A program made the position numbers and the translations under genes. 64,000 nucleotides of DNA from Calliopsis andreniformis (taxonomy: Eukaryota > Arthropoda > Insecta > Hymenoptera > Andrenidae), in contig NW_027480570.1 of assembly GCF_051401765.1 (NCBI RefSeq), positions 186,001 through 250,000 on the forward strand. Reading direction: 5' to 3'. The notes beneath the pieces were generated by a model. That model saw only the letters and a program-made list of their open reading frames with translations. It searched no databases and had not been told where the DNA came from. Of this stretch, positions 25,785 through 38,416 are shown piece by piece (position 1 is the stretch's first letter; every line of letters begins with the position of its first letter).

Positions 25785-27531
25785 GAAGATTGTGGATTGG
25801 GTATTGAGGATTGAAGAATTAGGATTGAGAATTGAGGATTGAGGATAGAGGATTGAGGGTTGAAGATTGAGTATTGGGTATGGAGAATTGAAGAATGAGG
25901 ATTGAGGATTGAAGATTGAGGATTGGGTATTGAAGATTGAAGAATGAGGATTGAGGATTGAGGATTGAGGATTGAGGATTGAAGATTGAGTATTGAGGAT
26001 TGAAGATTGAGGATTGAGGATTGAGGATTGAGGATTGAGGATTGAGTATTGAGGATTGAAGATTGAGTATTGAGGATTGAAGATTGAGGATTGAGTATTG
26101 AGGGTTGAAGATTGAATATTGAGGACTGAGGATTGAGGTTGTGGATTGAGGACGAGGACTGAGGGTTGAATATTGATGTTTGAGGTGTGAGGATTAAGGA
26201 TTGAGGATTGAGAATTGAGGATTGAGGATTGAGGATTGAAGATTGAGGAATGGGTATTGAGGACTGAAGAATGAGGATTGAGGATTGAGGATTGAGGATT
26301 GAGGATTGAGGATTGCAGATTGAGTATTGAGGATTGAATATTGAGAATTCAGGATTGAGGATTGAGGATTGAGGATTGAGGATTGAGGATTGAGGGTTGA
26401 AGATTGGGTATTGAGGATTGAAAATTGAGGATTGAGGATTGAGGATTGAGGATTGAGGATTGAGGATTGAGCATTGAAGATTGAGGATTGGGGATTGAGG
26501 ATTGAAGGTTGAGTATTGATGATTGAATATTGAGGATTGAGAATTGAGAATTGATGATTGAGGATTGAGGATTGAGTATTGAGGATTGAAGACTGAGGAT
26601 TGAGGATTGAGGATTGAGGATTGATGATTGAGGTTTGAGGATTGAGGATTGAGTATTGAGGATTGAGGATTGAGGATTGAAGATTGAATATTGATGATTG
26701 AAGACTGAGGATTGAGTATTGAGGGTTGTGGATTGAGGACGAGGACTGAGGCTTGAATAATGATGTTTGAGGTCTGAGGATTGAGGATTGAGGATTGAGA
26801 ATTGATGATTGAGGATTGAGGATTGAAGATTGAGGATTGGGTATTGAGGATTGAAGAATGAGGATTGAGGATTGAGGATTAAGGATTGAGGATTGGGGAT
26901 TGAGGATCTAGGATTGGAGATTGATTATTGGGGTTGAAGATTGAGGATTGAGGATTGAGGGTTGAGGATTGAGGACGAGGACTGACGGTTGAGGATTGAG
27001 GTTTGAGGATTGAGGGTTGTGGGTTGAGAACGAGGACTGAGGGTTGAATATTGATGTTTGAGGCCTGAGGATTGAGGATTGAGGATTGAGAATTGATGAT
27101 TGAGGACTGAGGGTTGAAGATTGAGGATTGGGTATTGAGGATTGAAGAATGAGGATTGAGGATTGAGGATTGAGGATTGAGGATTGCAGAGTGAGTATTG
27201 AGGATGGAAGATTGAGGATTCAGGATTGAGGATTGAGGATTGAGGATTGAGGATTGAGGATTGATGATTGAAGATTGAGTATTCAGGATTGAAGATTGAG
27301 GATTCAGGATTGAGGAATGAGTATTGATGATTGAGGATTGATGATTGAGGATTGAGGATTGAGGATTGGGGATTGAGGATTGAGCATTGAGGTTTGAGGA
27401 CTGAGGGCTGAGGATTGAGGATTGAGGATTGATGATTGAGGATTGAGGATTGAGGATTGGGTATTGAGAATGGAGCATTGAGGTTTGAGGAGTGAGGGCT
27501 GAGGATTGAGGATTGAGGATTGAGGATTGAG
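25785..27531. repeat. Higher-order block E, copy 2
   Basis: This is the second copy of 22302-24041, with few substitutions over about 1.74 kb. It keeps the GGATGA, GGGCTGA, GGGTTGA cluster after 27530 that copy 1 has lost. Confidence 0.85.
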
Positions 27532-30153
27532 GATGAGGGCTGAGGGTTGAGGATTGAGGTTTGAGGACTGAGGACTGAGGATTGAGGATTGAGGATTGAG
27601 GATTGAGGATTGAGGATTGAAGATTGAGGATTGGGTATTGAGGATTGAAGAATGAGGATTGAGGATTGAGGATTGAGGATTGAGTATTGAGGATTGAGGA
27701 TTGAGGATTGAGGGTTGAGGATTGAGGACGAGGACTGACGGTTGAGGATTGAGGTTTGAGGATTCAGGATTGATGATTGAGGACTGAGGCTTGAGGATTC
27801 ACGATTGAGCATAGAGGATTGAAGATTGAGGACTGGCGATTGAGGATTGAAGATTGAGGATTAAGGACTGAGGATTGAGGATTGAGGATCCAGGATTGGA
27901 GATTGATTTTTGGGGATTGAAGATTGAGGATTTAGGATTGAGGATTGCTAATTGCGAATTGAGGATGAGGACTGAGGGTTGAGGATTGAGGTTTGAGTAA
28001 CGAGGATTGAGGATTGAGGATTGAGGACGAGGACTGACGGTTGAGGATTGAGGTTTGAGGATTGAGGGTTGTGGATTGAGAACGAGGACTGAGGGTTGAA
28101 TATTGATGTTTGAGGCCTGAGGATTGAGGATTGAGAATTGATGATTGAGGACTGAGGGTTGAAGATTGAGGATTGGGTATTGAGGATTGAAGAATGATGA
28201 TTGAGGATTGAGGATTGAGGATTGAGGATTGCAGATTGAGTATTGAGGATTGAAGATTGAGGATTCAGGATTGAGGATTGAGGACAGAGGATTGAGGATT
28301 GAGGATTGAGGATTGAAAATTGAGTATTGAGGATTGAAGATTGAGGATTCAGGATTGAGGAATGAGTATTGAAGATTGAGGATTGATGATTGAGGATTGA
28401 GGATTGAGGATTGGGGATAGAGGATTGAGCATTGAGGTTTGAGGACTGAGGGCTGAGGATTGAGGATTGAGGATTGATGATTGAGGATTGTGTATTGAGG
28501 ATTGAGCATTGAGGTTTGAGGACTGAGGGCTGAGGATTGAGGATTGAGGATTGAGGATTGAGGTTGAGGGCTGAGGGCTGAGGATTGAGGTTTGAGGACT
28601 GAGGACTGAGGATCGAGGATTGAGGATTGAGGATTGAGGATTGAGGATTGAAGATTGAGGAATGGGTATTGAGGATTGAGGATTGAGGACCGCGGACTGA
28701 GGCTTGATGATTGGGGATTGAGCATTCAGGATTGAAGATTGAGGACTGGCGATTGAGGATAGAATATTGAGTATTAAGAATTGAGGATTGGGGATTGAGG
28801 ATGTAGGATTTGAGATTGATTATTCATGATTGAAGATTGAGGATTGAGGATTGCGGATTGAGGATTGAGAATTGAGAATTGAGGATGAAGACTGAGGGTT
28901 GAGGATTGAAGGATGAGTATTGAGGATTGAAGATTGAGGATTGAAGATTGAGTATTGATGATTGAATATTGAGGATTGACAATTGAGGATTGAGGATTGA
29001 AGATTGAGGATTGATGATTGAGGATTGAGGTTTGAGGAACGAGGATTGAGGATTGAGGATTGAGGACTGAGGATTGACGATTGAGTATTGAAGATTGAGG
29101 ATTTATGACTGAGGATTCAGGATTGAGTATTGAGGATTGAGGATTGAGGATTGAAGATTGAGTATTGGGGATTGAATATTGAGGATTGAGGATTGAGGAT
29201 TGAGAATGGGGGCTGAGGGTTGAGGATTTTGGTTTGAGTATAGAATCTAGAGAATTCAGGATATTCTATTGAGCATTGAGGATTTAGGATTGATGGTTGA
29301 GGACTGAGGATTGAGGATTGAGAATTCAGGATTGAGGATCGAGGATTGAAGATTGAGGATTGGGTATTGAGGATGTAAGGATGAGGATTGAGGATTGAGG
29401 ATTGAGGATTGAGGATTGAGGATTGAAGATTGAGGATTGGGTATTGAGGATTGAAGAATGAGGATTGAGGATTGAGTATTGAGGATTGAGGATTGAGGAT
29501 TGAAGAATGAGGATTGAGGATTGAGGATTGAGGATTGAGGATTGAGGATTGAAGATTGAGTATTGAGGATTGAAGATTGAGGATTGAGGATTGAGGATTG
29601 AGGATTGAGGATTGAAGATTGAGTATTGAGGATTGAAGATTGAGGATTGAGTATTGAGGATGAGGATTGAGGTTTGAAGATTGAGGATTGAGGATTGAGG
29701 ATTGAGGATTGAGGATTTAGGATTGAAGATTGAATATTGATGATTGAATATTGAGGACTGAGGATTGAGGGTTGTGGATTGAGGACGAGGACTGAGGGTT
29801 GAATATTGATGTTTGAGGTCTGAGGATTAAGGATTGAGTATTGAGGATGGAGCATTGAGGTTTGAGGACTGAGGGCTGAGGATTGAGGATTGAGGATTGA
29901 GGATTGAGGATGAGGGCTGAGGGTTGAGGATTGAGGTTTGAGGACTGAGGACTGAGGATTGAGGATTGAGGATTGAGGATTGAGGATTGAGGATTGAAGA
30001 TTGAGGATTGGGTATTGAGGATTGAAGAATGAGGATTGAGGATTGAGGATTGAGGATTGAGGATTGAGGATTGAGGATTGAGGATTGAGGGTCGAGGATT
30101 GAGGACGAGGACTGACGGTTGAGGATTGAGGTTTTAGGATTCAGGATTGATGA
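27450..30153. repeat. Tandem block F, copy 1
   Basis: This is followed head to tail by 30154-32736. The offset is 2704 bp at the left and 2648 bp after about 27890, because the second copy lacks 56 bp (eight units) near 30523. Landmarks are GAATGGAGC near 27469, GGATCCA near 27887, GGATAGA then ATATTGA near 28757, and the palindrome at 29243. The last bases of this copy overlap the first of the next, as expected for a tandem. Confidence 0.85.
29243..29266. repeat. 24-bp palindrome, copy 4, arm disrupted
   Basis: The 5' arm reads GAATCTAGA instead of GAATCCTGA, so two pairs are lost. The 3' arm and EcoRI site are intact. Confidence 0.85.
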
Positions 30154-32736
30154 TTGAGGATTGGGTATTGAGAATGGAGCATTGAGGTTTGAGGACTGAG
30201 GGCTGAGGATTGAGGATTGAGGATTGAGGATTGAGGATGAGGGCTGAGGGTTGAGGATTGAGGTTTGAGGACTGAGGACTGAGGATTGAGGATTGAGGAT
30301 TGAGGATTGAGGATTGAGGATTGAAGATTGAGGATTGGGTATTGAGGATTGAAGAATGAGGATTGAGGATTGAGGATTGAGGATTGAGTATTGAAGATTG
30401 AGGATTGAGGATTGAGGGTTGAGGATTGAGGACGAGGACTGACGGTTGAGGATTGAGGTTTGAGGATTCAGGATTGATGATTGAGGACTGAGGCTTGAGG
30501 ATTGACGATTGAGCATAGAGGATTGAGGATTGAGGATCCACGATTGGAGATTGATTTTTGGGGATTGAAGATTGAGGATTTAGGATTGAGGATTGCTAAT
30601 TGCGATTTGAGGATGAGGACTGAGGGTTGAGGATTGAGGTTTGAGTAACGAGGATTGAGGATTGAGGATTGAGGACGAGGACTGACGGTTGAGGATTGAG
30701 GTTTGAGGATTGAGGGTTGTGGATTGAGAACGAGGACTGAGGGTTGAATATTGATGTTTGAGGCCTGAGGATTGAGGATTGAGAATTGATGATTGAGGAC
30801 TGAGGGTTGAAGATTGAGGATTGGGTATTGAGGATTGAAGAATGAGGATTGAGGATTGAGGATTGAGGATTGAGGATTGCAGATTGAGTATTGAGGATTG
30901 AAGATTGAGGATTCAGGATTGATTATTGAGGACAGAGGATTGAGGATTGAGGATTGAGGATTGAAAATAGAGTATTGAGGATTGAAGATTGAGGATTCAG
31001 GATTGAGGAATGAGTATTGAAGATTGAGGATTGATGATTGAGGATTGAGGATTGAGGATTGGGGATAGAGGATTGAGCATTGAGGTTTGAGGACTGAGAG
31101 CTGAGGATTGAGGATTGAGGATTGATGATTGAGGATTGGGTATTGAGGATTGAGCATTGAGGTTTGAGGACTGAGGGCTGAGGATTGAGGATTGAGGATT
31201 GAGGATTGAGGATGAGGGCTGAGGGTTGAGGATTGAGGTTTGAGGACTGAGGACTGAGGATTGAGGATTGAGGATTGAGGATTGAGGATTGAGGATTGAA
31301 GATTGAGGAATGGGTATTGAGGATTGAGGATTGAGGATCGAGGACTGAGGCTTGATGATTGGGCATTGAGCATTGAGTATTGAAGATTGAGGACTGGCGA
31401 TTGAGGATAGAATATTGAGGATTAAGGATTGAGGATTGGGGATTGAGGATGTAGGATTGGAGATTGATTATTCATGATTGAAGATTGAGGATTGAGGATT
31501 GCGGATTGAGGATTGAGAATTGAGAATTGAGGATGAAGACTGAGGGTTCAGGATTGAAGGATGAGTATTGAGGATTGAAGATTGAGGATTGAAGATTGAG
31601 TATTGATGATTGAATATTGAGGATTGACAATTGAGGATTGAGGATTGAAGATTGAGGATTGATGATTGAGGATTGAGGTTTGAGGAACGAGGATTGAGGA
31701 TTGAGGATTGAGGACTGAGGATTGACGATTGAGTATTGAAGATTGAGGATTTATGACTGAGGATTGAGGATTGAGTATTGAGGATTGAGGATTGAGGATT
31801 GAAGATTGAGTATTGGGGATTGAATATTGAGGATTGAGGATTGAGGATTGAGAATGGGGGCTGAGGGTTGAGGATTTTGGTTTGAGTATAGAATCTTGAG
31901 AATTCAGGATATTCTATTGAGCATTGAGGATTTAGGATTGATGGTTGAGGACTGAGGATTGAGGATTGAGAATTCAGGATTGAGGATCGAGGATTGAAGA
32001 TTGAGGATTGGGTATTGAGGATGTAAGGATGAGGATTGAGGATTGAGGATTGAGGATTGAGGATTGAGGATTGAAGATTGAGGATTGGGTATTGAGGATT
32101 GAAGAATGAGGATTGAGGATTGAGTATTGAGGATTGAGGATTGTGGATTGAAGAATGAGGATTGAGGATTGAGGATTGAGGATTGAGGATTGAGGATTGA
32201 AGATTGAGTATTGAGGATTGAAGATTGAGGATTGAGGATTGAGGATTGAGGATTGAGGATTGAAGATTGAGTATTGAGGATTGAAGATTGAGGATTGAGT
32301 ATTGAGGATGAGGATTGAGGTTTGAAGATTGAGGATTGAGGATTGAGGATTGAGGATTGAGGATTTAGGATTGAAGATTGAATATTGATGATTGAATATT
32401 GAGGACTGAGGATTGAGGGTTGTGGATTGAGGACGAGGACTGAGGGTTGAATATTGATGTTTGAGGTCTGAGGATTAAGGATTGAGTATTGAGGATGGAG
32501 CATTGAGGTTTGAGGACTGAGGGCTGAGGATTGAGGATTGAGGATTGAGGATTGAGGATGAGGGCTGAGGGTTGAGGATTGAGGTTTGAGGACTGAGGAC
32601 TGAGGATTGAGGATTGAAGATTGAGGATTGAGGATTGAGGATTGAAGATTGAGGATTGGGTATTGAGGATTGAAGAATGAGGATTGAGGATTGAGGATTG
32701 AGGATTGAGGATTGAGGATTGAGGATTGAGGATTGA
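30154..32736. repeat. Tandem block F, copy 2
   Basis: This is the second copy of block F. It has the palindrome at 31891, 2648 bp from that of copy 1. It ends at about 32736, inside the perfect nine-unit run 32681-32743. Confidence 0.85.
31891..31914. repeat. 24-bp palindrome, copy 5, one arm substitution
   Basis: The 5' arm reads GAATCTTGA, giving one mismatch in DNA (a wobble pair if transcribed). It lies 2648 bp from copy 4, the block F offset. Confidence 0.85.
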
Positions 32737-33834
32737 GGATTGAAGATTGAGTATTGAGGATTGAAGATTGAGGATTGAGGATTGAGGATTGAGGATTGAG
32801 GATTGAAGATTGGGTATTGAGGATTGAAGAATGAGGATTGAGGATTGAGGATTGAGGATTGAGGATTGCAGATTGAGTATTGAGGATTGAAGATTGAGGG
32901 TTCAGGATTGAGGATTGAGGACTGAGGATTGAGGATTGAGGACTGAGGATTGAAAATTGTGTATTGAGAATTGAAGATTGAAGATTCAGGATTGAGGAAT
33001 GAGTATTGAAGATTGAGGATTGATGATTGAGGATTGAGGATTGAGGATTGGGGATTGAGGATTGAGCATTGAGGTTTGAGGACTGAGGGCTGAGGATTGA
33101 GGATTGAGGATTGATGATTGAGGATTGAGGATTGAGGATTCGGTATTGAGGATTGAGCATTGAGGTTTGAGGACTGAGGGCTGAGGATTGAGGATTGAGG
33201 ATTGAGGATTGAGGATGAGGGCTGAGGGTTGAGGATTGATGTTTGAGGACTGAGTATTGAGGATTGAAGGTTGAGGACTGAGGATTGACGATTGAGTATT
33301 GAAGATTGAGGATTTATGACTGAGGATTGAGGATTGAGGATTGAGGATTGAGTATTGAGGATTAAAGATTGAGTATTGAAGGTTGAAGATTGAGGATTGA
33401 GGATTGAGGGTTGAGGATTGAGGACGAGGACTGACGGTTGAGGATTGAGGTTTGAGGATTGAGGGTTGTGGATTGAGAACGAGGACTGAGGGTTGAATAT
33501 TGATGTTTGAGGCCTGAAGATTGAGGATTGAGGATTGAGAATTGATGATTGAGGACTGAGGGTTGAAGATTGAGGATTGGGTATTGAGGATTGAAGAATG
33601 AGGATTGAGGATTGAGGATTGAGGGTTGAGGATTGCAGATTGAGTATTGAGGATTGAAGATTGAGGATTCAGGATTGAGGATTGAGGATTGAGGATTGAG
33701 GATTGAGGATTGAGGATTGAAGATTGAGTATTCAGGATTGAAGATTGAGGATTCAGGATTGAGGAATGAGTACTGATGATTGAGGCTAGATGATTGAGGA
33801 TTGAGGATTGAGGATTGGGAATTGAGGATTGAGC
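32737..33834. repeat. Satellite stretch between F and G blocks
   Basis: These are degenerate heptamers with GAACGA near 33477 and GGACGA near 33421. They resemble the GGACGA/GAACGA stretch of block B (for example 4975-5100). There is no palindrome and no single-offset partner longer than a few hundred bases that I could follow. Confidence 0.65.
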
Positions 33835-35265
33835 ATTGAGGTTTGAGGACTGAGGGCTGAGGATTGAGGATTGAGGATTGATGATTGAGGATTGAGGATT
33901 GAGGATTGGGTATTGAGGATGTAGCATTGAGGTTTGAGGACTGAGGGCTCAGGATTGAGGATTGAGGATTGAGGATTGAGGATGAGGGCTGAGGGTTGAG
34001 GATTGAGGTTTGAGGACTGAGGACTGAGGATTGAGGATTGAGGATTGAGGATTGAGGATTGAGGATTGAAGATTGAGGAATGGGTATTGAGGACTGAAGG
34101 ATGAGGATTGAGGATTGAGGATTGAGGATTGCAGATTGAGTATTGATGATTGAAGATTGAGGATTCAGGATTGAGGATTGAGGATTGAGGATTGAGGATT
34201 GAGGATTGAAGATTGGGTGTTGAGGATTGAAAATTGAGGATTGAGGATTGAGGATTGAGGATTGAGGATTGAGCATTGAAGATTGAGGATTGGGGATTGA
34301 GGATTGAAGATTGAGGATTGAGTATTGAGGATTGAGTATTGAGGATTGAAGATTGAGTACTGATGATTGAATATTGAGGATTGAGGATTGAGGGTTGAGG
34401 ATTGAGGACGAGGACTGACGGTTGAGGATTGAAGTTTGAGGATTGAGGATTGAGGATTGAGGACTGAGGCTTGAGGATTGGCGATTGAGCATAGATGATT
34501 GAAGATTGAGGACTGGCGATTGAGGATTGAAGATTGAGGATTAAGGACTGAGGATTGGGGATTGAGGATCTAGGATTGGAGATTGATTTTTGGGGATTGA
34601 AGATTGAGGATTGAGGATTGAGGATTGCTAATTGAGAATTGAGGATGAGGACTGAGGGTTGAGGATTGAGGTTTGAGGAACGAGGATTGAGGATTGAGGA
34701 TTGAGGACTGAGGATTGACGATTGAGTATTGAAGATAGAGGATTTATGACTGAGGATTAAGGATTGAGGATTGAGGATTGAGGATTGAGGATTGAGGATT
34801 GAAGATTGAGTATTGAGGATTGAATATTGAGGATAGAGGTTTGAGGATTGAGAATGAGGGCTGAGGGTTGAGGATTGAGGTTTGAGTATAGAATCCTGAG
34901 AATTCAGGATATTCTATTGAGCATTGATAATATAGGATTGGTGGTTGAGGACTGAGGATTGAGGATTGAGAATTCAGGATTCAGGATCGAGGATTGAAGA
35001 TTGAGGATTGGGTATTGAGGATTGAAGAATGAGGATTGAGGATTGAGGATTGAAGAATGAGGATTGTGTATTGAGGATTGAGGATTGAGGATTGAAGATT
35101 GAGTATTGAGGACTGAGGATTGAGTGTTGTGGATTGAGGACGAGGACTGACGGTTGAATATGGATGTTTGAGGTGTGAGGATTAAGGATTGAGGATTGAG
35201 AATTGAGGATTGAGGATTGAGGATTGAAGATTGAGGAATGGGTATTGAGGACTGAAGGATGAGGA
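33835..35265. repeat. Higher-order block G, copy 1
   Basis: This block matches about 37337-38767 at a constant offset of 3502 bp and carries the palindrome at 34891. The part from about 34215 also recurs at 35373-36180 at 1158 bp, changing to 1144 bp, so it overlaps a second, shorter duplication. Confidence 0.8.
34891..34914. repeat. 24-bp imperfect palindrome, copy 6
   Basis: Consensus form. From this copy on, the unit after the flanking GCATTGA is usually ATAATAT or GAATATA. Confidence 0.85.
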
Positions 35266-35276
35266 TTGAGAATTGA

Positions 35277-35416
35277 GGGGTGAGGATTGAGGATTGAAGA
35301 TTGGGTGTTGAGGATTGAAAATTGAGGATTGAGGATTGAGGATTGAGGGGTGAGGATTGAGGATTGAAGATTGGGTGTTGAGGATTGAAAATTGAGGATT
35401 GAGGATTGAGGATTGA
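35277..35416. repeat. 70-bp doublet marked by GGGGTGA
   Basis: Two adjacent ten-unit copies begin at 35277 and 35347. Each contains GGGGTGA, AGATTGG, GTGTTGA and AAATTGA in order. The same doublet occurs at 38856/38926, 47322/47392 and 52316/52386, always with a 70-bp period. It therefore arose once and was spread by the larger duplications. Confidence 0.85.
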
Positions 35417-36034
35417 GGATTGAGGATTGAGCATTGAAGATTGAGGATTGGGGATTGAGGATTGAAGATTGAGGATTGAGTATTGAGGATTGAAGATTGA
35501 GTACTGATGATTGAATATTGAGGATTGAGGACTGAGGGTTGAGGATTGAGGACGAGGACTGACGGTTGAGGAGTGAGGTTTGAGGATTGAGGATTGAGGA
35601 TTGAGGACTGAGGCTTGAGGATTGGCGATTGAGCATAGAGGATTGAAGATTGAGGACTGGCGATTGAGGATTGAAGATTGAGGATTAAGGACTGAGGATT
35701 GGGGATTGAGGATCTAGGATTGGAGATTGATTTTTGGGGATAGAAGATTGAGGATTGAGGATTGAGGATTGCTAATTGAGAATTGAGGATGAGGACTGAG
35801 GGTTCAGGATTGAGGTTTGAGGAACGAGGATTGAGGATTGAGGATTGAGGACTGAGGATTGACGATTGAGTATTGAAGATAGAGGATTTATGACTGAGGA
35901 TTGAGGATTGAGGATTGAGGATTGAGGATTGAGGATTGAGGATTGAAGATTGAGTATTGAGGATTGAATATTGAGGATAGAGGTTTGAGGATTGAGAATG
36001 AGGGCTGAGGGTTGAGGATTGAGGTTTGAGTATA

Positions 36035-36058
36035 GAATCCTGAAAATTCAGGATATTC
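36035..36058. repeat. 24-bp palindrome, copy 7, loop variant
   Basis: The loop is AAAT in place of GAAT. The pairing arms are intact and the EcoRI site is lost. Confidence 0.85.
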
Positions 36059-36199
36059 TATTGAGCATTGATAATATAGGATTGATGGTTGAGGACTGAG
36101 GATTGAGGATTGAGAATTCAGGATTCAGGATCGAGGACTGAAGATTGAGGATTGGGTATTGAGGATTGAAGAATGAGGATTGAGGATTGAGGATTGAGG

Positions 36200-37590
36200 A
36201 TTGAGGATTGAGGATTGAAGATTGAGGATTGGGTATTGAGGATTGAAGAATGAGGATTGAGGGTTTAGGATTGAGGATTTAGGATTGAGTATTGAGTATT
36301 GAAGGTTGAGGATTGTGGATTGAGGATTGAGGATTGAGGACTGAAGGATGAGGATTGAGGATTGAGGATTGAGGATTGCAGATTGGGTATTGATGATTGA
36401 AGATTGAGGATTCAGGATTGAGGATTGAGGATTGAGGATTGAGGATTGAATATTGAAGATTGAGTATTGATGCCTGAGGATTGAGGATTGAGGATTGAGG
36501 ATTGAGAATTCAGGATTGAGAATCGAGGATTGGAGATTGAGGATTGGGTATTGAGGATTGAAGAATGAGGATTGAGGATTGAGGATTGAGGATTGAGGAT
36601 TGAGGATTGCAGATTGTGTATTGAGGATTGACGGTTGAGGATTCAGGATTGAGGACTGAGGATTGAGGATTGAGGATTGAAGATTGAGGATTGAAGATTG
36701 ATTATTGAGGATTGAGGTTTGAGGATTAAGGATTTAGGATTGGGGATTGAGGATCTAGGATTGGAGATTGATTATTGGGGTTGAAGATTGAGGATTGAGG
36801 ATTGAGGATTGAGAATTGAGAATTGAGGATGAGGACTGAGGGTTGAGGATTGAGGTTTGAGGAACGAGGATTGAGGATTGAGGACTGAGGACTGAGGATA
36901 GACGATTGAGTATTGAAGATTGAGGATTTATGACTGAGGATTGAGGATTGAGGATTGAGGATTGAGTATTGAGGATTGAAGATTGAGTATTGAAGATTGA
37001 AGATTGAGGATTGAGGATTGAGGGTTGAGGATTGAGGACGAGGACTGACGGTTGAGGATTGAGGTTTGAGGATTGAGGGTTGTGGATTGAGAACGAGGAC
37101 TGAGGGTTGAATATTGATGTTTGAGGCCTGAGGATTGAGGATTGAGGATTGAGAATTGATGATTGAGGACTGAGGGTTGAAGATTGAGGATTGGGTATTG
37201 AGGATTGAAGAATGACGATTGAGGATTGAGGATTGAGGATTGAGGATTGAAGATTGAGGATTCAGGATTGAGGAATGAGTATTGAAGATTGAGGATTGAT
37301 GATTGAGGATAGAGGATTGGGGATTGAGGATTGAGCATTGAGGTTTGAGGACTGAGGGCTGAGGATTGAGGATTGAGGATTGATGATTGAGGATTGAGGA
37401 TTGAGGATTGGGTATTGAGGATTGAGCATTGAGGTTTGAGGACTGAGGGCTGAGGATTGAGGATTGAGGATTGAGGATTGAGGATGAGGGCTGAGGGTTG
37501 AGGATTGAGGTTTGAGGACTGAGGACTGAGGATTGAGGATTGAGGATTGAGGATTGAGGATTGAGGATTGAAGATTGAGGAATGGGTATT
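36200..37590. repeat. Higher-order block H, copy 1
   Basis: This block matches 38998-40388 at an offset of 2798 bp and, through the large duplication, 52458-53848. Landmarks are a GGTTTAGG unit near 36262, TGCCTGA near 36471, GGATCTA near 36750, GGACGA near 37035 and GAACGA near 37090. This makes the block present three times in the window. Confidence 0.85.
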
Positions 37591-38392
37591 GAGGACTGAA
37601 GGATGAGGATTGAGGATTGAGGATTGAGGATTGCAGATTGAGTATTGATGATTGAAGATTGAGGATTCAGGATTGAGGATTGAGGATTGAGGATTGAGGA
37701 TTGAGGATTGAAGATTGGGTGTTGAGGATTGAAAATTGAGGATTGAGGATTGAGGATTGAGGATTGAGGATTGAGCATTGAAGATTGAGGATTGGGGATT
37801 GAGGATTGAAGATTGAGGATTGAGTATTGAGGATTGAGTATTGAGGATTGAAGATTGAGTACTGATGATTGAATATTGAGGATTGAGGATTGAGGGTTGA
37901 GGATTGAGGACGAGGACTGACGGTTGAGGATTGAGGTTTGAGGATTGAGGATTGAGGATTGAGGACTGAGGCTTGAGGATTGGCGATTGAGCATAGATGA
38001 TTGAAGATTGAGGACTGGCGATTGAGGATTGAAGATTGAGGATTAAGGACTGAGGATTGGGGATTGAGGATCTAGGATTGGAGATTGATTTTTGGGGATT
38101 GAAGATTGAGGATTGAGGATTGAGGATTGCTAATTGAGAATTGAGGATGAGGACTGAGGGTTGAGGATTGAGGTTTGAGGAACGAGGATTGAGGATTGAG
38201 GATTGAGGACTGAGGATTGACGATTGAGTATTGAAGATAGAGGATTTATGACTGAGGATTAAGGATTGAGGATTGAGGATTGAGGATTGAGGATTGAGGA
38301 TTGAAGATTGAGTATTGAGGATTGAATATTGAGGATAGAGGTTTGAGGATTGAGAATGAGGGCTGAGGGTTGAGGATTGAGGTTTGAGTATA

Positions 38393-38416
38393 GAATCCTG
38401 AGAATTCAGGATATTC
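38393..38416. repeat. 24-bp imperfect palindrome, copy 8
   Basis: Consensus form in segment I copy 1. It is 3502 bp from copy 6. Confidence 0.85.

Larger units (their letters stand above)
35266..36199. repeat. Satellite stretch with a 70-bp doublet and a G-block partial copy
   Basis: This stretch starts with a 70-bp (ten-unit) doublet marked by GGGGTGA at 35277 and 35347. It then repeats material of 34215-35040, including a palindrome at 36035 whose loop has changed (G to A). Confidence 0.75.

Noticed and set aside
18485..29242. A missing palindrome expected near 20737 from the C-block offset
   Set aside because: The C-block match already ends near 20650, so absence there is a normal block boundary, not a deletion of the element.
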